This document shows, in pieces, positions 28,028 through 37,740 of a stretch of DNA of 50,802 nt. Source of the stretch: an uncultured cyanobacterium (lineage in GTDB: Bacteria > Cyanobacteriota > Cyanobacteriia > PCC-6307 > Cyanobiaceae); the NCBI GenBank assembly GCA_903935205.1, contig CAIZQU010000015.1:1-50802 (forward strand), read 5' to 3'. Numbering within the stretch: position 1 is the first letter of the stretch; each line of letters opens with the position of its first letter. The position numbers and the translations under genes were made by a program. The notes under the pieces were generated by a model. It was not told the DNA's origin. It searched no databases and saw nothing but the letters and a program-made list of their open reading frames with translations.

Positions 28028-29181
28028 CCCAAAGCGTGGGATGGGTCTGTTGCAAGGCTTGCTCTGAGGCTTTCTTCCCGCCTCTGCAACTCGATCGCGG
28101 CGGTGGCGATGATCTCTTCCACCGGTTGTCCGGCCCGGTGCAGGGCCAGCCAGCGCATCGCCGTGTTGCCACGGCCCAGCACCTCGGCCAGGGGGGCGAG
28201 CCTGGGGCCCAGACCCAGCTGGGCGGCCATCGGGCCGAGGGACTTCAGCTCGCGATCGATCCAGTCGCGGGCCCTGATCTCGCTCCCGTCGCGCCAGTGG
28301 CGCAGCACGGCATCGAGGCTGTCGCGGGCCGCGGCGCGGTCGTTGGCGTCGGCGAGCCGAGCCAGTTCGCTCGGGCTGAGGCTGCTGGCCTCCAGGGGAT
28401 CACAACCCTGGGGATCGAGCAGCAGTTGCAGCAGCCGCAGCTCGATGAAGGCCGTCACCGCCAACAGGTCGATGGGATCGGCCAGCAGGTCGCAGATGCG
28501 CACCTCGATGCGGTTGAGATCGTGGGGCCGGTCCTCGCCGTTGGGCCGGACCGAGGTCCAGAGATGGCGCACGTTGGTCATCGCGCCGTTGGTCAGCTGC
28601 TGGTTGACCCAGCTCACGTAGTGGGCATGGCTGAGGAACAGCGGCACCTCTGGCGGGGTGAGGGGGAACTGAAGCCAGCGTTGGGAGTGGGCACCGGTGG
28701 GTTGCCCATCCAGGAATGGGGAGCAGGCGCTGAGGGCCAGCAGCAGGGCTGCCTCGCAGCGGATCAGCCGCAGGCCGGCGAAAAGCGGCTCCATCGCCGT
28801 CAGGCCGAGGTTGATGTGCACGCTGGCGGTCACCACCCGGGTGCCGTAGGTGTGCTCGATGTAGGTGTGGTACGGGTTGGCAGGGTCGGAGCGCTCGAAG
28901 CGACCGCTGTCTCCGGTGGCCAGGGTGCTGCCTGGCAGCAGGGTGAGCCCACGGGGCTCCAGCCAACGCCTCAGCCGCTGGCGGGGTTCGAGCAGCAGGG
29001 CCAGCTGGCGCTCGTAGCTTGCTTCCGGGGGCGTGGTGTATTCGAGGTTGCGCTGATCCGGTTCGGTCACGAAGCCCACCAGCTCCCTGGCCGCCTCTGC
29101 GGCGCAGCCCACCACCGTGCCGTCGGGGCGGCCGGTGTACATCTCCACTTCGAAGCCCTTGGTCAGCAGGGGTGTGCTCAT
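28024..29181 (-). CDS. gshA: glutamate-cysteine ligase, cyanobacterial type
   Basis: First step of glutathione synthesis (gamma-glutamylcysteine formation), cytosolic, 385 aa. The start [17 protein letters not shown], the segment [20 protein letters not shown] and [20 protein letters not shown] fit the cyanobacterial GshA family. HINLGL, and [19 protein letters not shown] near residue 235, also fit. These differ from the enterobacterial enzyme. It is 3 bp from the trpE stop and overlaps ppc by 4 bp, so trpE-gshA-ppc are likely one transcript. Confidence 0.92.
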   Translation of the reverse strand: MSTPLLTKGFEVEMYTGRPDGTVVGCAAEAARELVGFVTEPDQRNLEYTTPPEASYERQLALLLEPRQRLRRWLEPRGLTLLPGSTLATGDSGRFERSDPANPYHTYIEHTYGTRVVTASVHINLGLTAMEPLFAGLRLIRCEAALLLALSACSPFLDGQPTGAHSQRWLQFPLTPPEVPLFLSHAHYVSWVNQQLTNGAMTNVRHLWTSVRPNGEDRPHDLNRIEVRICDLLADPIDLLAVTAFIELRLLQLLLDPQGCDPLEASSLSPSELARLADANDRAAARDSLDAVLRHWRDGSEIRARDWIDRELKSLGPMAAQLGLGPRLAPLAEVLGRGNTAMRWLALHRAGQPVEEIIATAAIELQRREESLRASLATDPSHALG

Positions 29182-29183
29182 GG

Positions 29184-30779
29184 TCAGGGGCGGCGGGGGG
29201 GAGAGGGGGCAGGCGGGGCTGGCGGCAGCAGGCAGGCGAGGGCCTTGAGCATGCCGCGAGCTTTGTTGAGGGTTTCGTCGTATTCCTTGGCCGGCACCGA
29301 GTCGGCCACGATCCCGGCGCCGGCCTGCACCCGCACCCGCCAGGCCGGATCGGGATCGCCCGCCGCCGGTGCGAGCACCACCATCGTGCGGATCGTGATC
29401 GCCGTGTTCAGGGCGCCGCCGAGATCGACGGCGCCGTAGACGCCGGAGTAGGGGCCGCGGGCATCCGGCTCAAGCTCATGGATGCGCTGCATGGCGCGGA
29501 TCTTGGGTGCCCCGCTGACGGTGCCGGCGGGGAAGCAGGCCATCAGCAGGTCCCAGACATCGTGGCGATCCTCCAGATCCCCCTCCACCTGGCTGACGAT
29601 GTGCATGACATGGGAATAGCGCTCGATCACCATCAGGTCCTGCACCCGCACGCTGCCAGGGCGACAGACGCGGCCCAGGTCGTTTCGGCCCAGGTCGACC
29701 AGCATCACGTGTTCGGCCCGCTCCTTGGGGTCGTCCAGGAGCTCGGCCGCCAGGGCTCCATCCTCCTCCTCGTCGGCGCCTCGGGGGCGGGTGCCGGCGA
29801 TCGGCCGCAGGGAAGCCCGCACCCCCCCACCGGGTTTCGGCTCGGCCTTGACCATCACCTCGGGACTGGAGCCGATCAGGTACCAGTCGCCGAAGTTGAA
29901 GAAGGCCATGTAAGGGGATGGGTTGACCATCCGCAAACTGCGGTAGAGCTCAAACGGATCGCGCTGGATGCGGGTTTCCAGCCGTTGGCTGAGCACGAGC
30001 TGGAAGACATCGCCGGCGGCGATGGACTCCCGCCCCTCGGCCACGGCGGCTTCGAAGTCCTCGCGGCTGCGGTTGGTGCTGGTCTCGAGGGTGCTGGCGG
30101 GTTCGTCGTGCCATTCGATCGGAGCGATGCCCGCCGGCAGGGGCGCATGCATGCGGGCCTCGAGTTCGGCGATCCGCTCCGAGGCGCGCTGCCAGGCCTG
30201 GTCGGGCTCAAGACCGCCGCTGAGATCGGCGTAGGCCACCGCCGTGATCTGCCGCTTCAGCTGGTCGAAGACCAGCAGGCTGTCGGCGAGCATCCAGCAG
30301 CCGTCGGGCGGGTCGCCGGGACCGGGGGCATGCACGGGCACGCTGGGTTCGATCCAGCGGATCAGTTCATAGCCCCAGGCACCGAACAGCTGGCCCAGGG
30401 GGGGAAGGCCGGGCACCGGGGCGGGTTGAATCGGGGCCAGGCACTGGCGCAGCAGGCTGAAGGGGTTGCCGCGGAGAGCTTCTCGGCGTCCATCGCGCCA
30501 GTGGCGCTCGCTGGTCTCTCCGCGGCAGGTGAGGGTCCAGAGGGGCCGGGTCACCACCACACTCCAGCGGCCGATCCGCTCGCCGCCCTCCACCGACTCC
30601 AGCAGCACCCCATGGCCTTCGCCGGCCCCCACCTTCAACCAGGTGGTGAGAGGGGTTTCCAGATCGGCGGGCCAGCGCTTCCAGAGGGGCACAAAGCTAT
30701 GCCCGCCGAACGCCTCTGGCCCTCGGGCAGCCTCCTCCAGGAAGGCGGTTCGGTCGGGGGCGCGATCGGGACCCGGCAT
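29184..30779 (-). CDS. trpE: anthranilate synthase component I
   Basis: Converts chorismate (with ammonia from TrpG) to anthranilate in tryptophan synthesis; 531 aa. The N-terminal regulatory domain begins with FVPLWKRWPADLETPLT and LLESVEGGERIGRWS, where the LLES motif binds feedback tryptophan. The chorismate-binding domain has VFQLVLSQRLET, PSPYMAFFNFGDWYLIGSSPE, IAGTRPRG, EHVMLVDLGRNDLG, SGAPKIRAMQ, GPYSGVYGA and VQAGAGIVADSVP. ATG 30779 agrees with the family. No trpG is adjacent. Between it and psaD is a strong terminator, so trpE probably has its own promoter near 30780-30796 or relies on read-through. Confidence 0.95.
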   Translation of the reverse strand: MPGPDRAPDRTAFLEEAARGPEAFGGHSFVPLWKRWPADLETPLTTWLKVGAGEGHGVLLESVEGGERIGRWSVVVTRPLWTLTCRGETSERHWRDGRREALRGNPFSLLRQCLAPIQPAPVPGLPPLGQLFGAWGYELIRWIEPSVPVHAPGPGDPPDGCWMLADSLLVFDQLKRQITAVAYADLSGGLEPDQAWQRASERIAELEARMHAPLPAGIAPIEWHDEPASTLETSTNRSREDFEAAVAEGRESIAAGDVFQLVLSQRLETRIQRDPFELYRSLRMVNPSPYMAFFNFGDWYLIGSSPEVMVKAEPKPGGGVRASLRPIAGTRPRGADEEEDGALAAELLDDPKERAEHVMLVDLGRNDLGRVCRPGSVRVQDLMVIERYSHVMHIVSQVEGDLEDRHDVWDLLMACFPAGTVSGAPKIRAMQRIHELEPDARGPYSGVYGAVDLGGALNTAITIRTMVVLAPAAGDPDPAWRVRVQAGAGIVADSVPAKEYDETLNKARGMLKALACLLPPAPPAPSPPRRP

Positions 30780-30796
30780 CGGAACGACAGGCAGGC

Positions 30797-30823
30797 AAAA
30801 AAAACGGGGCTTGCCAGCCCCGC
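30797..30823 (-). terminator. rho-independent terminator downstream of psaD
   Basis: On the minus strand, CGGGGCTGGCAAGCCCCG is a 7-bp GC stem followed by eight T. It lies 28 bp after the psaD stop and should insulate the highly expressed psaD from trpE. Confidence 0.88.
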
Positions 30824-30850
30824 CTTTATAGATGCGCGAGGGTACGCGGC

Positions 30851-31282
30851 TCAGACTTCGTAGGGCGCCTTGCCGCTGAACTTGAGGCTTGCGGGGTTGG
30901 GGTTGGCGCCGATGCGGCGAGCATTGTGGCCCACTTTGACGCGGCCTTCGTTGACTTTCTCGGGGAAAACACCATCTTTGGGATGGAGGAATTCAGTGTC
31001 ACCGCCGGGGAAGATCCTGTAGATCTTGAAGTCTTCAATCCGAGGCTTGAACTTGGTGCGCAGCTGGGTGCCCAGGGCAAGGCACTGCTCTTTGCGGGCG
31101 AAATACATCAGATTTTCGCCGGCGTGCATCTCGGCGGCGCCCCCGGTGGGGAGCTCGAAGGCCTGGGCAGCGGTGCTGGTCCAGGTGATGGCGTATTTCT
31201 CCTCGGTTTCGGCGGCATTGAGCAGACCGCCCGTGCTGCCGATGAACTTCGGAAGTTGACCTGTCAGGGCCGTCGCTGGCAT
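30851..31282 (-). CDS. psaD: photosystem I subunit II PsaD
   Basis: Stromal extrinsic subunit of photosystem I that docks ferredoxin and stabilises PsaC; 143 aa, normal length. The start [19 protein letters not shown], then [39 protein letters not shown] and [20 protein letters not shown] are diagnostic. The C-terminus [17 protein letters not shown] is also typical. Basic residues in the RRIGANPNP region bind ferredoxin. It is the fourth gene after mrp, rodA and the kinase-like gene, and has its own terminator. Codon use is notably less GC-extreme at third positions in parts, as expected for an abundant protein. Confidence 0.98.
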   Translation of the reverse strand: MPATALTGQLPKFIGSTGGLLNAAETEEKYAITWTSTAAQAFELPTGGAAEMHAGENLMYFARKEQCLALGTQLRTKFKPRIEDFKIYRIFPGGDTEFLHPKDGVFPEKVNEGRVKVGHNARRIGANPNPASLKFSGKAPYEV

Positions 31283-31361
31283 GGCTCAAAGACCGTTACA
31301 GGCGGAAGCTAGCACCGTGTTTCGACCCTCCCAGCCCGGGCGCACGCACTCTTCACACCCG

Positions 31362-32873
31362 TCAACAATGGCTGGACGCTGGCCTCGCCTCATGGCCTTC
31401 GGCCAGCGGGAAAAAGACGGTGAGGCTTGATCCACCCCGCTCCGTCAGTCGGCCCCCGAGGCGGTGGAACAGCTGGCGCGTGGCCTGATGACTGAGCTGC
31501 AGGCTGCCGGTGGATGGATTCCAGCTCAGCACCGGTCCCACCATGTCGCTGCCACTGCCACTGCCACTGCCACTGCCGCTGCTGCCCCGGGAGCCGCCAG
31601 CGGCGCCGTCGCTGCGGCCGGCGTGGTCGCTGCTGCTCAGCTGCAGCTTCAGGCGCGGACCGGCCGGCTGCAGGCTGAGGCGCACCTCGCTGCCGGCCCT
31701 GAGGCTGCGTCCGAAGCGATCGATCAGACCGCCGAGCATGGTCTCGAGGCGGCTCGGATCGCTCAGCACCGGCGGCAGATCCGCTGCGATCGTCAGCACC
31801 AGGCTCAGGTCGCGGCGGGCGAGCTGTCGCCGCCAGATCTCCTCGAGATCGCTGAGCAGGCGACTGAGATCGGTGCGGGCCAGTTCGCTGGCGCTCAGGG
31901 GCTGGCTGTTGCCGGGTTGGCGCTGCAGTTCCGCCGCCAGGAAGATCAGGCCGAAGCGGTCGATCTGTTCGCTGCATTCGCCATCGATCTGCTCCAGTCG
32001 CTGCCGGACCAGGGGCGGCAGCTCGCCGCGCCGCAGCAGGGAGCGGATCAGGGTGCGGATCGTGGCCAGGGGGGTGCGCACCTCATGGGTGAGGGCCTCG
32101 AGAAGGGCCAGTTCGGCGCTGGCACCGCCAGCACCCTCGGGGGCGGCGCCGATGCCGCTGGCGCCGGCTCCCCCCTCGCCGCTGCCAGCAGGGGCCGATC
32201 CGGGGGGAGCCGGCCGCCCGAGGGGCTGAAGGGTAACACTCGGCGCCATGCCCGCCAGACGCTCCGCCAGCAGGGGCCAGAACCGGATCGCCTGGCCGGG
32301 ATCGTTGTCCAGGGGACCCAGCCGCTCCAGGCAGCGCCGCAGCCGGGACGCTTCAGCGGGATCCTCCGCCTGGAGGCGCCGGTTCAGCAGCTGCAGGCTG
32401 GTGGAGAGCACCGCTGCATCAAAACGGGCCAGCAGGCGCCGCCGGCCCGGGGCTCCCTCCAGGGCCAGCCCCACCTGCAGCGTCGGGGTGATCAGCAGCA
32501 GCACCGGATCGGTCCCATCGCTGTCGCGCAGAGGAAGCCGCTGGAAGCGGAAGGGATGGGGCCCCTGCCCCTGCTCCGCCTCCCGGCGGCCCGGCAACAG
32601 CGGGGCCCGCGGCAGAAGCGTGCCGATCTGCTCCGGTGCCCAGACCCAGCCCTGCAGGTTCTGGAGCAGCGTCGGTTCGTAGAGGGCCGGTAGCGGTGCC
32701 GCCAGCCAGAGGCCGCGGGGAGGGGCGGCATCACCGCGCAGCAGGGTGTCCTGGAGGGTGGCCAGCGCGGCCCACCACTGGCGCCGGGCGCTGTCGTCAT
32801 CGCTGCCGCTGCTGGGCACATCGCGGGCCAGCTCGCGGCGCAGATCGGCGAGGGTGGGGATGGGCTCAGCCAT
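31362..32873 (-). CDS. histidine-kinase-like sensor with degenerate ATPase domain
   Basis: A 503-aa soluble sensor-type protein. Residues 1-215 form an N-terminal input region without transmembrane segments. A Gly/Ala-rich linker (220-255) leads to a good H-box, LTHEVRTPLATIRTLIR, with His263. The ATP-binding part is degraded: where an N-box (NALK) is expected the sequence is LGGLIDRFGRSLR, and no DxGxG is visible. A Ser-Gly repeat (encoded by 6-bp units near 31546-31586) interrupts it. The last block FHRLGGRLTERGGSSLTVFFPL resembles the G2 end. It may be a phospho-acceptor or pseudokinase. ATG 32873 is chosen; an upstream start would add 14 Pro-rich residues. It sits between rodA and psaD. 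Confidence 0.75.
   Translation of the reverse strand: MAEPIPTLADLRRELARDVPSSGSDDDSARRQWWAALATLQDTLLRGDAAPPRGLWLAAPLPALYEPTLLQNLQGWVWAPEQIGTLLPRAPLLPGRREAEQGQGPHPFRFQRLPLRDSDGTDPVLLLITPTLQVGLALEGAPGRRRLLARFDAAVLSTSLQLLNRRLQAEDPAEASRLRRCLERLGPLDNDPGQAIRFWPLLAERLAGMAPSVTLQPLGRPAPPGSAPAGSGEGGAGASGIGAAPEGAGGASAELALLEALTHEVRTPLATIRTLIRSLLRRGELPPLVRQRLEQIDGECSEQIDRFGLIFLAAELQRQPGNSQPLSASELARTDLSRLLSDLEEIWRRQLARRDLSLVLTIAADLPPVLSDPSRLETMLGGLIDRFGRSLRAGSEVRLSLQPAGPRLKLQLSSSDHAGRSDGAAGGSRGSSGSGSGSGSGSDMVGPVLSWNPSTGSLQLSHQATRQLFHRLGGRLTERGGSSLTVFFPLAEGHEARPASSHC
31546..31586. repeat. 6-bp tandem repeat coding Ser-Gly in the kinase-like gene
   Basis: Five to six units of CCACTG (minus strand CAGTGG, Ser-Gly) in a row. 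In-frame, likely length-variable. Confidence 0.8.
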
Positions 32874-32972
32874 GGCTGTGGGCTCCGGGGGCGCGGGCTG
32901 GGGCGGTGACGCCACCCTGGACCGATGGGGCGGCGCATGCGCTGGGGAGAAGCCGCAGCATGGCCGGCTGCC

Positions 32973-34247
32973 TCACCAGCGTCGTGGCACCCGGCTGCGG
33001 CGCACCACGGCGGCACAGAGGCCCAGCGAGACGTAATTGACGAGCATTGCTGACCGCCCGTAGCTCACCCAGGGCAGGGGGATACCGGTCACCGGACCGA
33101 GGCCGATCGTCATGCAGATGTTGACCACCACCTGGAACATCAGCATGGCGCCGATCCCTACCACCACCAACGATTCGACATCTGTGCGGGCCTGGTTGGC
33201 GATCTGGATCAGGCGCCAGCAGAGCAGCGCATAGGCAAGAACCACCAGGGATGAGCCGATGAAGCCGGTCTCCTCGCCCAGGGCGCTGAAGATGAAGTCG
33301 GTGTGCTGCTCGGGGATGAAGCGCAGCAGGGTGAGGTGGCCATGCATCAGACCCGTGCCCAACAGGCCGCCGGAGCCGATGCCCACCTTGCTCTGCAGCA
33401 GGTGATAGCCGCCGCCGAGCGGGTCTTTGGACGGGTCGAGGAAGAGCACCAGCCGGTCGCGCTGGTACTCCTTCAGTCCATGCATCCAGAGGTATGGGGT
33501 GATCAGGGCGAACAGGCCCTGGACCGCCAGCACCACCGCCAGGGCGATGCGTTTCCAGGGCAGGGAGCGCCAGGCCAGCCAGCCCATCAGCGGGATCCAG
33601 AGGATCAGCAGCAGCGGCTGCACCCCGGCCACGATCGCCGCCACCAGGGGGGAGAGCAGCAGCACCAGCCAGGGGAGGGGCAGGCCGGCCCAGAACAGCA
33701 TCACCAGCAGCACGGCCCCAAAAACCAGGGAGGTGCCGAGGTCGGGCTGGATGAACACCAGTGCCCAGGGAAGGGCAATCAGCCCGATGGGCCGAACCAG
33801 ATCCACCGGCCGTTCCACAGGGAAGCGCGACAGCACTCCCGCCAGCAGCAGAATCGCCGCCAGCTTGGCGAACTCCGACGGCTGCACATGAAAGCCGCCG
33901 ATGCTGATCCAGCGCTGGGCGCCGAGGGCGGAGGTGCCCACAAAGCGCACCGCCACCAGGCTGAGGATCGTGGCGCCGTAGAGGGGCCATTGCACCTGGT
34001 TGAGCCGCTCCAGGGGAAGCCGGGCCACCACCAGGGCGATGACGATGCCCACCCCCGCCGTGAGCCAGTGCTGATACCAATCGGCGTAATCGGCCTGGCG
34101 CTGGGTGCTGGCGATCAGGATGCCGGCCAGCAGGGTGAGCACCAGGGGGATGCCCCAGAGCAGCAGATCGGTCTCGCCGAACAGGGGGCGACTGCGTCGG
34201 CCTCCCCGCACACTCGATCCCCGTCGGGCACTCAGGCCGGAAGCCAT
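32973..34247 (-). CDS. rodA: rod-shape-determining protein RodA (SEDS glycosyltransferase)
   Basis: Integral membrane peptidoglycan polymerase for lateral wall growth, partner of PBP2; 424 aa with about ten hydrophobic segments. SEDS landmarks: GAQRWISIGGFHVQPSEFAK near 105-125, FIQPDLGTSLVF, LLQSKVGIGSGGLLGTGLM, and FIPEQHTDFIFSALGEETGF with the periplasmic E/D region. The end has GLGPVTGIPLPWVSYGRSAML, the catalytic-loop signature. The spacing (7 bp after mrp) and the order mrp-rodA-kinase-psaD suggest a shared transcript. The C-terminus ends in basic RRSRVPRRW. Confidence 0.95.
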   Translation of the reverse strand: MASGLSARRGSSVRGGRRSRPLFGETDLLLWGIPLVLTLLAGILIASTQRQADYADWYQHWLTAGVGIVIALVVARLPLERLNQVQWPLYGATILSLVAVRFVGTSALGAQRWISIGGFHVQPSEFAKLAAILLLAGVLSRFPVERPVDLVRPIGLIALPWALVFIQPDLGTSLVFGAVLLVMLFWAGLPLPWLVLLLSPLVAAIVAGVQPLLLILWIPLMGWLAWRSLPWKRIALAVVLAVQGLFALITPYLWMHGLKEYQRDRLVLFLDPSKDPLGGGYHLLQSKVGIGSGGLLGTGLMHGHLTLLRFIPEQHTDFIFSALGEETGFIGSSLVVLAYALLCWRLIQIANQARTDVESLVVVGIGAMLMFQVVVNICMTIGLGPVTGIPLPWVSYGRSAMLVNYVSLGLCAAVVRRSRVPRRW

Positions 34248-34253
34248 GGTCGC

Positions 34254-35420
34254 TTAAGCCACGGCCGATCGGAGCCCGCAGCGGGCCGCCAGCTCGGCGG
34301 CCAGGGCGAGGAAGGCACGGCCGCTGGCTGAGTTCGGTGTCGCCAGCACCGCCGGCAGGCCCCGGTCGCCTCCTTCCTGCACCGCCATCTCCAGGGGGAG
34401 TTCGGCCAGCAGGGGCACTTCGGCCTCATCGGCCAGCTGGCGCCCACCACCGCTGCCGAAGATCGGGTAGCGGCGATCCGGCAGATCCGGGGGGATGAAG
34501 CCGCTCATGTTCTCCACCACCCCCAGCACCCGCACGCCCATCTGCAGGAACATGGCCAGACCTCGTCGGGCATCCTGCAGGGACACCCGCTGCGGCGTGG
34601 TGACGATCACCACGCCGGCCATCGGCACCGCCTGGGCCACGGTCAGCTGGGCGTCGCCGGTGCCTGGGGGCAGGTCGACGACCAGCACATCCCGCTCCCC
34701 CCAGGCCACCTGATACAGGAACTGGCGGATGATGCCGTTGAGCATCGGGCCCCGCCAGATCACCGGCTGGTTTTCTTCGATCAGCAGGCCCATCGACACC
34801 ATGGCGATGCCGCAGGTCTCGATCGGCTGCAGGATCTGCTCGCCCGCTGCATTGGTGCTCACTTCCGGCGAGCGGTCGGCGACCCCCAGCATCGTGGGGG
34901 CGTTGGGTCCGTAGATGTCGGCATCGAGGAGGCCGACCCGAAGGCCCTGGGCGGCCAGGGCGCAGGCCAGGTTGACCGCCACGGTGCTCTTGCCGACCCC
35001 ACCCTTGCCGCTGCTGACCGCAATCACCTGGCGCACGCCGGGCACGGGCTGGCGGGGAGGGGGGCCGCCGGGGCCGCCTGGCCCGTGGCCGGCGCCGCCG
35101 ATCGGCGCGCCGGAGCCGGAGGCGGATGGCTGGGGCTGGGCCAGTTCGATCTGAACCTCACCGATGCCGGCAACGGCCAGGAGGGCCTGGCGGGCCTCGC
35201 CGGCGATGCGGTCCCGCTGGCTGGTGGCGAAGGCGGGGAGGGCCAGGCGAAGGATGGCCCGATCCCCCTGGCGACGGATCTGACCGATCCAGCCGAGCTC
35301 GAGCAGGCTGCGGCCGCTGCCGGCGTCGCGGAGGGGTTCAAGGGCCTGATGCAGTGCGTCCGACCCTGGGTCGATGCCGGTGGCGGCTGGGGAGCCGGCA
35401 GCCTGGTCGGGGATGGCCAT
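34254..35420 (-). CDS. mrp: Mrp/ApbC-type P-loop Fe-S cluster carrier protein
   Basis: Iron-sulfur cluster carrier ATPase (Mrp/Ind1/HCF101 group), 388 aa. The N-terminal MIP18-like (DUF59) domain spans about 20-100 (LHQALEPLRDAGSGRSL...). A Gly/Pro-rich linker follows, then the deviant Walker A SSGKGGVGKSTVAVNLA near 135, ADIYGPNAPTMLG, WRGPMLNGIIRQFL, and VDLPPGTGDAQLT. The C-terminal CxxC of some Mrp proteins is absent: the segment reads NMSGFIPPDLPDRRYPIFG, as in other cyanobacteria. ATG 35420 begins the conserved protein. The gene starts the minus-strand block and is divergent from hemF (about 190 bp). Confidence 0.92.
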   Translation of the reverse strand: MAIPDQAAGSPAATGIDPGSDALHQALEPLRDAGSGRSLLELGWIGQIRRQGDRAILRLALPAFATSQRDRIAGEARQALLAVAGIGEVQIELAQPQPSASGSGAPIGGAGHGPGGPGGPPPRQPVPGVRQVIAVSSGKGGVGKSTVAVNLACALAAQGLRVGLLDADIYGPNAPTMLGVADRSPEVSTNAAGEQILQPIETCGIAMVSMGLLIEENQPVIWRGPMLNGIIRQFLYQVAWGERDVLVVDLPPGTGDAQLTVAQAVPMAGVVIVTTPQRVSLQDARRGLAMFLQMGVRVLGVVENMSGFIPPDLPDRRYPIFGSGGGRQLADEAEVPLLAELPLEMAVQEGGDRGLPAVLATPNSASGRAFLALAAELAARCGLRSAVA

Positions 35421-35607
35421 CCGCTGCTCGTACGCCGCGACAGGCCTGGATCCTAGTGGCGTGGTCGGGGTGATCCGCCCGTGACAGACCCTCTCGGGGG
35501 CTTGTCTGCGGCCCTGGCGTCCTGAAAAGGTAGTCCGGTTCCGGCCTCGGCAGGGACGCCCCCGGATGGGGCCCGCCCCTCGCCGCCACGCCGCCGCTCG
35601 CCCCTCC

Positions 35608-36657
35608 ATGGCCCCAATCCTTCCTCCCCCACCCGCCGATTCCCGCAGCCGCGCCCGGGAGTTGCTGATGGGGCTGCAGGATTCGATCTGCGCCGGCCTG
35701 GAGGCGCTGGACGGGGAGGGGCACTTCCTGGAGGAGAGCTGGGAGCGCCCCGAGGGGGGCGGCGGCCGCTCACGGGTGATCAAGGAGGGCCGGGTGTTCG
35801 AGCAGGGGGGGGTGAACTTCTCGGAGGTGGAGGGGGACCGGCTGCCGCCCTCGATCCTGAGCCAGCGCCCCGAGGCGGAGGGCCAGCGGTGGTTCGCCAC
35901 CGGCACTTCGATGGTGCTGCACCCCCGCAACCCCTACGTGCCGACGGTGCATCTCAACTACCGCTATTTCGAGGCCGGGCCGGTGTGGTGGTTCGGCGGT
36001 GGTGCCGACCTCACTCCCTACTACCCCTTCCTTGAGGACGCTCAGCATTTCCATCGCACCCTCAAGGCCGCCTGTGATGGGGTGGATCCGGCCTATTACC
36101 CGGTGTTCAAGCGCTGGTGCGATGAATACTTTTTCCTTCGCCACCGCGGTGAGACCCGCGGGGTGGGGGGCATCTTCTACGACTACCAGGATCCCGCCGG
36201 GGTGCTCTACAAAGGTTCAGACCCCAGCGGCCCCGCCGCTGCGGCGTCCGCTGCCACGGCCTCCGGGGCCGGCGCGATCAGCCAGGACTGGGAGCAGCTG
36301 TTCCGGCTCGCCACGGCATGCGGCAACGCCTTCCTGCCGAGCTACGTGCCGATCGTCGAACGGCGTGATCCCCTGGCCTGGGGGGAGCGGGAGCGCCAGT
36401 TTCAGTTGTATCGCCGCGGCCGCTACGTGGAGTTCAATCTTGTCTTCGATCGCGGCACGATCTTCGGCCTCCAGACCAATGGCCGCACCGAATCGATTCT
36501 GATGTCGCTGCCGCCGCTGGTTCGCTGGGAGTATGCCTACAGTCCCGAGCCAGGCAGTCGCGAGGCCCTGCTCACCGATGTCTTCACCCGCCCCCAGGAC
36601 TGGCTGGAGGATGGGGGCCTGGTGGAGCGTTGCCGTCCCCACCAGGCCGTGGGCTGA
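35608..36657 (+). CDS. hemF: oxygen-dependent coproporphyrinogen III oxidase
   Basis: Oxidative decarboxylation of coproporphyrinogen III in heme and chlorophyll synthesis; 349 aa. Signature segments: EGGVNFS-type [43 protein letters not shown] with the substrate-binding [25 protein letters not shown], and [19 protein letters not shown]. An Ala-rich insertion ([14 protein letters not shown], around 205-220) is not seen in most homologs. ATG 35608 is used because homology begins shortly after. It is divergent from mrp. An anaerobic HemN counterpart is not in the window. Confidence 0.96.
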   Translation: MAPILPPPPADSRSRARELLMGLQDSICAGLEALDGEGHFLEESWERPEGGGGRSRVIKEGRVFEQGGVNFSEVEGDRLPPSILSQRPEAEGQRWFATGTSMVLHPRNPYVPTVHLNYRYFEAGPVWWFGGGADLTPYYPFLEDAQHFHRTLKAACDGVDPAYYPVFKRWCDEYFFLRHRGETRGVGGIFYDYQDPAGVLYKGSDPSGPAAAASAATASGAGAISQDWEQLFRLATACGNAFLPSYVPIVERRDPLAWGERERQFQLYRRGRYVEFNLVFDRGTIFGLQTNGRTESILMSLPPLVRWEYAYSPEPGSREALLTDVFTRPQDWLEDGGLVERCRPHQAVG

Positions 36658-36835
36658 GTCCAAGGCCTGGAGCTGGCGGCTGGACCCGTCCTGTTGCAGC
36701 GGCTGCGGTTCGGGCTCCGGCAGCGGCGATGGCCCAGGGCCAGTCGCTTGACGTGGACCCTGGCCCAGTCCCAACTCTGGACGGGGTCAGGTGCTCGGCC
36801 AAGGGTCCGGTTCGCTGATGGTGCAGCGGCGGTGC

Positions 36836-37729
36836 CTACTGGGTATCCGTGGCCAGAGGCGGGCCGCCCCGGCGCGTCGCCGGCCGGCCGCGGCCGGCGG
36901 TGTTCCTGGGGGCAGGGGCAGCGGCCATGCCCCGCTCGATCGCATAGACGATCCGCTCGGCCAGGTAGCGGATGGTGCGATCACGGCTGCGGGGATCGCG
37001 CAGGGAGGCCTCCAGGCGACCCTCCAGCTTGCCCACCTCCAGCAGGGCGATGCCGCGTTTGGGGCCACCGAGGCGGTCGCGGAAGTTCATCGGATAGGCG
37101 CCGAACTCCCGGGCCAGGCTTTCATCGATGCTGCTGAACGGTTGGTGCAAAGGGGGGATCAGGCCGGAACCGACCCCGCTGCTGCCGTAGGCATCGAAGT
37201 GGATCTCCAGGGCGTAGCCCCCGGCGGCGGCATGGTCGCGGCCCACCGCCCAGTTGCTGCCGGCATCGTCGCCGTTGATCATCGTGCGCACCGGCGGCAC
37301 GTGGAAGTCGAAGCGCAGGCCTCGCTCCCGACCCCGCACCGCCACGGCGTGGGCGACCTGCAGGCACCAGTAGTGCTCATCGCTGATGCCGGGTCGCATC
37401 GGCGCTGCCCCATAGAGGCCGACGGCCTCACCGCTGGTTCCCGAGCCGCCGATCCCCTGGGCGTCGGCGTGGCCGGCCAGCACCAGAATCGGCGTGTTGC
37501 GCCCGACGATCCGGGCACCGACCCAGTCCTTGGCCAGGGGGCTGCGGACACCAAGCAGGGGATCGCTGAGCGGTGGCGGTGTGCCGGTGGCGTTCGCCGA
37601 GGTTTGGGCCAGGGCCGGTCGGGCTGATCCAAGGACTCCCCATCCCGTCAGGGCCGCCATCGCCGCCAGCAGGGCCGCCAGCGGCCTGGGGGCTCGATGC
37701 GGCGGGGCGGACGGCAGCGACCGAAGCAT
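36836..37729 (-). CDS. N-acetylmuramoyl-L-alanine amidase-like exported protein
   Basis: Exported protein of 297 aa with an N-terminal signal peptide: basic LRSLPSAPPHRAPRP, hydrophobic LAALLAAMAALTGWGVL, and cleavage near ARPALAQ (about residue 42). The mature part resembles amidase_3-type zinc hydrolases: LVLAGHADAQG with a first His, an ALEIHFDAYGSSG segment with Glu and His, and GIALLEVGKLEG with the catalytic Glu candidate. Peptidoglycan cleavage in the periplasm is inferred. The last 25 residues are Arg/Pro/Gly-rich. It is 11 bp downstream of the CCB2/CCB4-like gene on the same strand and convergent with hemF. Confidence 0.7.
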   Translation of the reverse strand: MLRSLPSAPPHRAPRPLAALLAAMAALTGWGVLGSARPALAQTSANATGTPPPLSDPLLGVRSPLAKDWVGARIVGRNTPILVLAGHADAQGIGGSGTSGEAVGLYGAAPMRPGISDEHYWCLQVAHAVAVRGRERGLRFDFHVPPVRTMINGDDAGSNWAVGRDHAAAGGYALEIHFDAYGSSGVGSGLIPPLHQPFSSIDESLAREFGAYPMNFRDRLGGPKRGIALLEVGKLEGRLEASLRDPRSRDRTIRYLAERIVYAIERGMAAAPAPRNTAGRGRPATRRGGPPLATDTQ

Positions 37730-37740
37730 GGCGGTTGATA

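Noticed and set aside
31283-31375. psaD promoter with TTGACG at 31365-31360 (minus strand)
   Set aside because: No acceptable -10 element at 16-19 bp spacing, so not listed as a promoter.
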